Of a stretch of DNA of 64,000 bases, positions 58,978 to 64,000 are shown in pieces. Within the stretch, counting starts at the first letter, position 1, and every line of letters begins with the position of its first letter. The notes beneath the pieces were generated by a model. The model worked only from the letters and a program-made list of their open reading frames with translations. It was not told the origin of the DNA and ran no database searches. A program made the translations under genes and the position numbers. The stretch comes from Aeromicrobium fastidiosum. Its GTDB lineage: Bacteria; Actinomycetota; Actinomycetes; Propionibacteriales; Nocardioidaceae. The stretch covers positions 1,178,001 through 1,242,000 of the forward strand of contig NZ_JAGIOG010000001.1 of NCBI RefSeq assembly GCF_017876595.1, written 5' to 3'.

Positions 58978-60197
58978 CCGCGGTCGTGAAGTCGGGGCCG
59001 CTGGGCGGTCTCGCAGTTCCTCGTGCCCGATCGTTCGAGATCGCGGTCGTCGAGGGCGCAGTGCTGCGCACCGAGCCGGGGCGAGCCCCACGGACGGTGG
59101 CGACAGCAGACGAAACCATGTCGATCCTCCACGTGGAGCACGAGCAGCTGCCGAAGCGTTGGCGCGTGCCGTCGGAGAGCCCATACGTTCTGTTCGTCGT
59201 CGGTGACCAGGTCCGTCTGGCGGTGCCCTACCTCGACGTCGCGCCCCGGTTCGCTGACAGTCACCGAGAGTCGCGCGACGTCTCGACACTGACCGCTGTA
59301 TCCCGCGAGCTCGGCATCCCGATCGAGCCGATGCCCTCTTCTCGGGTCGAGTCCCTGGCGGCCGCCACGCCGCGGTCAGCCATCGTTCGCTTCGACCGGC
59401 GGTGGTCGAGCCCGGGCACACTGGCCCTCACCGTGCCGGTCATCGCCGCCTTCCTGGCCGTCCTCTTCGTGCTGCCGCAACTCGATCTGGTGGCCCACAT
59501 CGATGTGCTCACCCGGGCGGTCGGCGTCCTGGTGCTACCCGTCGCCGCCTGGGTGCTCTGGCTGCGCCTGCGGTCTTTGTGGCTCGTGACCAGGTCGCCG
59601 CGTCCGTCGGGCCGCACCGTCGTGGCCGCCTCGTTCGGTCCGTCCGCTCCACTGGCGCTGAGGCGGGCCGAGCTGCAGGTGGGGGACGACGCCGTGATGT
59701 TTCGCTCGGGCGGCCGCGAGGTCTGGGTCGCCGGACCTCGACGCGGCGGCATCAGCTCCGCTGTCGTCGGCAACGAGGCCATCCATCTGCTCGATGGGGA
59801 CGGTGTCATTCGTCTCGTGCTCACGACGCAAGGGTGGCGGGACGGGGACGGCAGCACCACCGGTCTCGAGCAGGCGCTCAGTCGTCACGCGATCAGCGTC
59901 GAGACCACACCGGTGCCTCTCGACACCCAGCACGCCTCCGACGATCTGGCGTGGGCGTCGGGCAGCCCTTGGATCTCGGCGGCCGACCAGGGTGCGGTGT
60001 TCCCTGGCTTCACCGTGCTGCTGATCTTCACCGGCATCACGGGTGCAAGTGGTCTGACAGAGTGGATTGCCGAGGCGGGCGATGCAGCGAGCTTCATCGC
60101 AGCGGTCGTGTCGGTGATGTTGATCGCCGGTCTCGCGCTGAGTGCGTCGGCAGCCTTCGCGTGGAGCAGGATGCAACCTCGAGCCGGAAGGTCGTGA
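58974..60197 (+). CDS. Membrane protein of module B (possible immunity or export partner)
   Basis: A 407-residue protein with two central helices (about 150-168 and 180-196) and two near the C-terminus (about 340-360 and 375-398). Between them is a soluble domain paralogous to that of the 55902-57185 protein. The N-terminal ~140 residues (EHEQLPKRWRVPSESPYVLFVVGDQVRLAVPYL) are poorly conserved. It is translationally coupled to the effector. An immunity or export-accessory role is inference from position. Confidence 0.72.
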   Translation: MTAVVKSGPLGGLAVPRARSFEIAVVEGAVLRTEPGRAPRTVATADETMSILHVEHEQLPKRWRVPSESPYVLFVVGDQVRLAVPYLDVAPRFADSHRESRDVSTLTAVSRELGIPIEPMPSSRVESLAAATPRSAIVRFDRRWSSPGTLALTVPVIAAFLAVLFVLPQLDLVAHIDVLTRAVGVLVLPVAAWVLWLRLRSLWLVTRSPRPSGRTVVAASFGPSAPLALRRAELQVGDDAVMFRSGGREVWVAGPRRGGISSAVVGNEAIHLLDGDGVIRLVLTTQGWRDGDGSTTGLEQALSRHAISVETTPVPLDTQHASDDLAWASGSPWISAADQGAVFPGFTVLLIFTGITGASGLTEWIAEAGDAASFIAAVVSVMLIAGLALSASAAFAWSRMQPRAGRS

Positions 60198-60198
60198 C

Positions 60199-60780
60199 AT
60201 GGACGAGATCACCGTGGAGGGGCACGCGCGGTGGCTGGCGCTCGACCTCGAGGCGGATGCCGACGAGCTGATCGCGGCCATCGTGGCGGAGTACGAGGCG
60301 AGCACCCCGAACGGCAACGTCGAGGCGATCGCTGAGGTGCTCGCCTCGATCGCGCAGCGCACCGCGCAGGACAACCCGACGGGGGACGATGCCTTCGTCC
60401 TCGGGCTGTGGGCCTACCTCGAGACAGGACTCCAGCTCGATCCGGCCGGCACCGCGACGCTGCGTGCCATCCGTGCCACGCCGGACACCACGGCGCGCCA
60501 GGTCATCGACGAGCTGCTCGTCGGCACCGAGCCGTACGGCACCGGCGAGAGCATGGAGATCGACACGGCGTCCGGCCCGGCCCTTGCCGCGCGGGTCCGC
60601 TACGTCGACCCGGACGATGCCGATCGCGAGGTTCGCGAGACGTCCCTCGTCGTGTGGGTGCGCCCCGAGGCCGAGCTGCCGATGTCGTTCCTGCTCGCGT
60701 GCAGCAGCATCGACCTGGTCGAGGCTGCCCCTGTCTGGCCGGCGCTGCGCGAGCTCGCCGCGGGAGTCGCCGGGCTGTGA
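60199..60780 (+). CDS. Soluble accessory protein of module B
   Basis: A 193-residue acidic protein from ATG 60199, with GGAAGG 6-8 nt upstream. Helical N-terminus (MDEITVEGHARWLALDLEADADELIAAIVAEYEA) and a C-terminal beta-like part with ARVRYVDPDDADREVRETSLVVWVRP. No signal peptide, no named domain. It ends coupled to the next gene (GTGA). It could be a chaperone for the effector pair, comparable in place though not visibly in sequence to EspG. Confidence 0.65.
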   Translation: MDEITVEGHARWLALDLEADADELIAAIVAEYEASTPNGNVEAIAEVLASIAQRTAQDNPTGDDAFVLGLWAYLETGLQLDPAGTATLRAIRATPDTTARQVIDELLVGTEPYGTGESMEIDTASGPALAARVRYVDPDDADREVRETSLVVWVRPEAELPMSFLLACSSIDLVEAAPVWPALRELAAGVAGL

Positions 60781-61379
60781 ACGACGAGATCCGTCAGCTC
60801 GGCGCTGGCGAGTGGCAGCTGCTGATCCCGCCGGGCTGGGCGACCCTCCCGACGGCCGCCGAGCGTCGCAAGGCGGCCGTGACCCGCGCGATGGACCGGA
60901 TGCTGGCTGGTCGGCACCGCGACGAGCTGATCACCCTGCGGATCGAGGTGGAGTCGCAGCTCCTTGCGATGCTCGCCGAGGCAGCGCAGAACGGCGTCCT
61001 TCGCGTCCACGCACTGACGGAACCCATCCGAGGAGTGCCGGTGTCCGGTGCCCTCGTTGTCAGCGAGCTGGTGCTGGCCTCGGACGACGACCTGTTCGCG
61101 GCGGTGGCGAAGGCGTTCTCCGGTGACGAGGGGGTCGTCGAGGTCGACCGCTTCATGCTCGCCGGTTGCGAGACCGTCCGCCGACGCCGGCACGTGCTGG
61201 CACCCGTCGTAGAGGGGAGCGAACCGGTCTGGACGACGTCCGTGGAGTACCTCGTCGGCACGGGGCCGCTCGAGATCCTGGCGCTGGCCTTCACGACCTC
61301 GACGGAGCCCGTGGCCGACGAGATGGTCGCGCTGTTCGACTCGATCGCCGAGAGCCTGCACCGTCGCGCACCTCGCTGA
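60777..61379 (+). CDS. Soluble accessory protein 2 of module B
   Basis: A 200-residue product from GTG 60777 (GTGA overlap). It opens with a Trp/Pro motif (WQLLIPPGWATLP) and ends SIAESLHRRAPR, with a conserved-looking VHALTEPIRGVPVSGALVVSELVLASDD. The GW-containing start recalls small PsbP/LpqN-type folds, but no family can be named. No signal peptide, so cytoplasmic. Last gene of the module; a strong terminator lies 230 bp downstream. Confidence 0.65.
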   Translation: MNDEIRQLGAGEWQLLIPPGWATLPTAAERRKAAVTRAMDRMLAGRHRDELITLRIEVESQLLAMLAEAAQNGVLRVHALTEPIRGVPVSGALVVSELVLASDDDLFAAVAKAFSGDEGVVEVDRFMLAGCETVRRRRHVLAPVVEGSEPVWTTSVEYLVGTGPLEILALAFTTSTEPVADEMVALFDSIAESLHRRAPR

Positions 61380-61608
61380 TCCGCTCGGCCAAGACCCTGT
61401 CGGGGAGATCGCCGTGGTCAAGCGTCCACATCTGCACAGGCCGGGACAGCAGCCGCGTCGACCGCCGGTCGACGAAGTGCAGGGCGTCTGTCGAGGAGGC
61501 ACATGACGACACCGCCGCGGGAAGGACCAGGCGGCCACGTCTCCGTGCCGTGCTCGTCGAGGACGACACCGTCCGGGCTGATGTGGACTGGCAGGCAGCG
61601 TGTAGCGC

Positions 61609-61644
61609 GACAGTGCCCCGGACCAGGAGGTCCGGGGCACTGTC
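61609..61644. terminator. Perfect 16-bp stem bidirectional terminator
   Basis: Arms 61609-61624 and 61629-61644 pair perfectly around AGGA (arm begins GACAGTGCCCCGG). It lies between the module B operon and the convergent pckG gene (stop at 61659). The 230 bp before it contain no supported gene. One antisense stretch (about 61380-61500) has protein-like composition and may be a gene remnant. Confidence 0.8.
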
Positions 61645-61658
61645 GATGACGTGACGGC

Positions 61659-63482
61659 TCAGAGGCCCAGGCGCGCCTTCAGGCCGTCGAGCTCGGTCCA
61701 GAGCACCGCCGGCAGGGTGTCGCCGAACTTCTCGAACCACTCGTTGATCTGCGGCAGCTCGGCAGCCCACTCGTCGGCGTCGACGCGCAGGGCCTCGGCC
61801 AACTGCTCGTCGGTGACGTCGAGCCCGTCGGTGTCGATCGACGACGTCGGCGGCACGAGGCCGATCGGCGTCTCGTGCGCCTCGACCTTGCCCTCGACGC
61901 GGTCGATGACGTACTTCAGGATGCGGCTGTTCTCGCCGAAGCCCGGCCACAGGAAGCCGCCGTCCTCGTCGCGACGGAACCAGTTGACGTAGAAGATCTT
62001 CGGGAACTTCGACTCGTCGTTGTTCTTGGCCATGTTGATCCAGTGACCGAAATAGTCACCCGCGTCGTAGCCGATGAACGGCAGCATCGCCATGGGATCG
62101 CGGCGCACGACGCCGACGGCTCCGGTGGCAGCGGCGGTGGTCTCGGACGACAGCGTCGCACCCATGAACGTGCCGTGGGTCCAGTCGCGGGCCTCGGTCA
62201 CGAGGGGGATCGTCGTCTTGCGGCGGCCGCCGAACAAGATGGCGTCGAGCGGGACGCCGTTGGGGTCGTCGTACTCCGGCGCGAGCGTAGGGCACTGCTT
62301 GATCGGCGTGCAGAAGCGACTGTTGGCGTGGCTCGACAGCTGGTCGCTGTCAGGCGTCCAGTCGTTGCCCTTCCAGTCGGTCAGGTGGGCCGGCGGCTCG
62401 TCCGTCATGCCCTCCCACCACACGTCGCCGTCATCGGTGAGGGCGACGTTGGTGAACACCGAGTTGCCCTGCGCGATCGTGCGCATCGCGTTGGAGTTGG
62501 TGTCCCAGCCGGTGCCGGGCGCGACGCCGAACAGGCCGAACTCGGGGTTGACGGCGTACAGACGTCCGTCGGCACCGACGCGGATCCACGCGATGTCGTC
62601 GCCGATCGTCTCGACCTTCCAGCCGGGGATCGTCGGCTCGACCATCGCGAGGTTGGTCTTGCCGCACGCGCTCGGGAAGCCCGCGGCGATGTACTTGACG
62701 ACGCCCTCGGGGTTGGTGAGCTTGAGGATGAGCATGTGCTCGGCCATCCAGCCCTCGTCGCGGCCCATGACCGAGGCGATGCGCAGCGCGTAGCACTTCT
62801 TGCCGAGCAGGGCGTTGCCGCCGTAGCTCGACCCGTACGACCAGATCGTCCGCTCCTCGGGGAACTGGACGATGTACTTGGTGTCGTTGCACGGCCACGG
62901 CACGTCGGCCTGGCCGTCCGCCAGGGGCGCGCCGAACGAGTGGAGTGCCGGGACGTAGTCGGCCTCGGTCGACTCGATCTTGTCGAGGACGTCCTTGCCG
63001 ATGCGGGCCATGACGGTCATCGAGGCGACGACATAGGCCGAGTCGGTGATCTCGACGCCGAACATCGGGTGGTCGGACTCGAGGTGACCCATCACGAACG
63101 GGATGACGTACATCGTGCGGCCCTGCATGCATCCGTCGTAGAGCCCACGCATGAGCTCCTTCATGTCGTCGGGTGCCATCCAGTTGTTGGTGGGGCCGGC
63201 ATCCTTCTCGTCCACCGAGCAGATGAACGTGCGGTCCTCGACGCGGGCGACGTCGGTCGGGTCGGAGGCGCAGTAGAAGGAGTTGGGCTTCTTCTCGTCG
63301 TTGAGACGCGTGAAGGTGCCGTTCTCGACGAGCGTGTCGGTGATGCGGACCCACTCTTCGGGGGTTCCCTCGCACCAGTGGATCTCGGCCGGCCGGGTGA
63401 GGGCGGCTACTTCTCCGACCCAGCTCTGGAGCTTGGCGTAGGTCGAAAGGTAGTTGGACTGGACGGTGGTGACTGCGGACAT
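61659..63482 (-). CDS. pckG: Phosphoenolpyruvate carboxykinase (GTP)
   Basis: A product of about 607 residues, full length. The family signatures are [11 protein letters not shown], the kinase-1a/P-loop [12 protein letters not shown] with the reactive cysteine, the GTP-type [16 protein letters not shown], and [32 protein letters not shown]. It converts oxaloacetate and GTP to PEP (gluconeogenesis). ATG 63482 ([10 protein letters not shown]) fits the family N-terminus; an in-frame ATG lies at 63503. The upstream DNA to 63746 must hold its promoter. Confidence 0.96.
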   Translation of the reverse strand: MSAVTTVQSNYLSTYAKLQSWVGEVAALTRPAEIHWCEGTPEEWVRITDTLVENGTFTRLNDEKKPNSFYCASDPTDVARVEDRTFICSVDEKDAGPTNNWMAPDDMKELMRGLYDGCMQGRTMYVIPFVMGHLESDHPMFGVEITDSAYVVASMTVMARIGKDVLDKIESTEADYVPALHSFGAPLADGQADVPWPCNDTKYIVQFPEERTIWSYGSSYGGNALLGKKCYALRIASVMGRDEGWMAEHMLILKLTNPEGVVKYIAAGFPSACGKTNLAMVEPTIPGWKVETIGDDIAWIRVGADGRLYAVNPEFGLFGVAPGTGWDTNSNAMRTIAQGNSVFTNVALTDDGDVWWEGMTDEPPAHLTDWKGNDWTPDSDQLSSHANSRFCTPIKQCPTLAPEYDDPNGVPLDAILFGGRRKTTIPLVTEARDWTHGTFMGATLSSETTAAATGAVGVVRRDPMAMLPFIGYDAGDYFGHWINMAKNNDESKFPKIFYVNWFRRDEDGGFLWPGFGENSRILKYVIDRVEGKVEAHETPIGLVPPTSSIDTDGLDVTDEQLAEALRVDADEWAAELPQINEWFEKFGDTLPAVLWTELDGLKARLGL

Positions 63483-63696
63483 GTAGATATCTTTCTCGCG
63501 CATCGCGGGTCAAGCGCATTGACTCGCACTCCCGGGGGATCGGTGCCTCGGGTAGCTGATGTGGGACGAAAATCGTCACCGACGGGCGATGACGATTCCA
63601 GCGACTTTACGGGTCATCTCGCCGGCGGGGATACCGAGCGACGGGTGCAATAGGTCACATGAGTAGAGGTTTGTCCGGTGGGTAGGGACACCCGAT

Positions 63697-63725
63697 TTCG
63701 ACCCACGCGCCGGGCGCGGTAAGGT
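63697..63725 (+). promoter_or_regulatory. Promoter of tRNA-Arg
   Basis: TTCGAC at 63697-63702 and TAAGGT at 63720-63725 are separated by 17 bp, with about 21 bp to the mature tRNA 5' end. This is a good actinobacterial vegetative promoter. Confidence 0.65.
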
Positions 63726-63746
63726 TGGCGAGGCCCTTCGGGGTGT

Positions 63747-63819
63747 GCGCCCGTAGCTCAACGGATAGAGCATCTGACTACGGATCAGAAGGTTAGGGGT
63801 TCGAATCCCTTCGGGCGCG
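63747..63819 (+). tRNA. tRNA-Arg, anticodon ACG
   Basis: A complete 73-nt cloverleaf: acceptor GCGCCCG pairing CGGGCGC, D-arm GCTC...GAGC, anticodon stem TCTGA/TCAGA with loop CTACGGA (anticodon ACG, to be read as ICG for CGU/CGC/CGA), T-arm AGGGG TTCGAAT CCCTT, and discriminator G. CCA is not encoded. Confidence 0.95.
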
Positions 63820-64000
63820 CAGATGAGTCGCCTCCACCGTCATCGGTGGGGGCGATTCCTGTTTCCAGCCACTTCGCTGACACGCCCGTCGCCATGGCCC
63901 ATGCCGCCAGCAGCGGGCGCTTCGTCTCGGCTGCTCCGGTCTCTGCTCGGCGCACTGTGCTGCGGCTGACCTCGATGACCTTTGCCAGCTCGTCCTGGGT
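63785..64000 (-). CDS. Partial HTH (XRE/phage-repressor type) DNA-binding protein
   Basis: The frame enters at the right edge of the window. The visible 71 residues read TQDELAKVIEVSRSTVRRAETG (helix-turn-helix with the Q-x-x-L...S.STV pattern), then LLAAWAMATGVSAKWLETG, a form seen in prophage- or mobile-element-borne regulators. The 3' end (ARPKGFEPLTF) is read antisense through the T-arm and anticodon-stem half of the tRNA, stopping at 63785. The N-terminus lies beyond the window. Integration beside the tRNA 3' end is the likely cause of this overlap. Confidence 0.7.
   Translation of the reverse strand, partial: TQDELAKVIEVSRSTVRRAETGAAETKRPLLAAWAMATGVSAKWLETGIAPTDDGGGDSSARPKGFEPLTF
63829..63854 (+). 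terminator. Terminator after tRNA-Arg
   Basis: CGCCTCCACCG (63829-63839) pairs with CGGTGGGGGCG (63844-63854) around TCAT with one G-U pair, then ATTCCTGTTT. It lies 9 bp after the tRNA. Confidence 0.75.

Noticed and set aside
61380..61608. Possible small minus-strand gene before the terminator
   Set aside because: A protein-like stretch (about 61380-61500) is out of frame with any start or upstream part; at most a remnant.

Overview
The window is chromosomal DNA of a high-G+C Gram-positive actinomycete. The evidence is the frequent GTG starts, pervasive long antisense shadow frames, a GTP-type PEP carboxykinase, an actinobacterial PEP carboxylase, LPXTG-like surface anchoring, and small T7SS-type (WXG100-like) proteins. 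Gene style suggests Nocardioidaceae (Aeromicrobium/Nocardioides-like), but no 16S rRNA is present and this placement is inference.

Layout. (1) 25-2875, minus: a tightly overlapped three-gene operon, sce7726-type nuclease -> beta/sce7725-type protein -> RES-domain protein, which looks like an uncharacterised defence or toxin cassette. (2) 3117-5578: GAF-GGDEF cyclase, VanZ-like protein and a BNR-repeat anchored protein. (3) 5916-25269: an exopolysaccharide locus. It holds a DUF4012 protein, a secreted Lys-rich protein, a chain-length/tyrosine-kinase fusion, a Wzx flippase, a hexapeptide acetyltransferase, a Wzy-like polymerase, an OafA-type acyltransferase, an FrhB-like protein, a GT2-pyruvyltransferase fusion, two GT4-like transferases, two nucleotide-sugar dehydrogenases and the initiating sugar-phosphate transferase. 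Its middle (about 10.3-22.3 kb) looks less G+C-rich by eye than the flanks. (4) 25352-29305: a 15-bp tandem repeat, a nest of very small membrane proteins (two are clear paralogues) and a MalT/LuxR-like regulator. (5) 29453-35501: a very large LPSTG-anchored adhesin, followed by a sigma factor fused to a zinc-finger anti-sigma-like module, membrane segment and C-terminal outer domain. (6) 35552-38395: MBL-fold hydrolase, a frameshifted DUF3800 gene, a tiny gene and a Phd/VapC-type toxin-antitoxin pair. (7) 38562-49662: CASTOR/POLLUX-type channel, a two-component system, small envelope genes, two tandem MFS exporters, a CDP-glycerol phosphotransferase and an LLM flavin enzyme. (8) 49820-63482: ppc and pckG flank about 9 kb of two paralogous modules, each with a WXG100-like partner, an effector carrying a putative T7SS signal, and lipoproteins or membrane/soluble accessory proteins. 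(9) The right edge has tRNA-Arg(ACG) and a partial HTH gene whose 3' end runs antisense through the tRNA, as is common beside tRNA-integrated elements.

The best candidates for undescribed biology are the duplicated T7SS-signal modules between ppc and pckG, the sce7726/beta/RES cassette, and the membrane-tethered sigma factor beside the giant adhesin. Repeats include a dispersed GTTGAGCCTGTCGAAAC family next to stop codons, a 62-bp tandem hairpin pair, triple 15-bp palindromes and several perfect-stem terminators. No CRISPR array, rRNA or insertion sequence was recognised.
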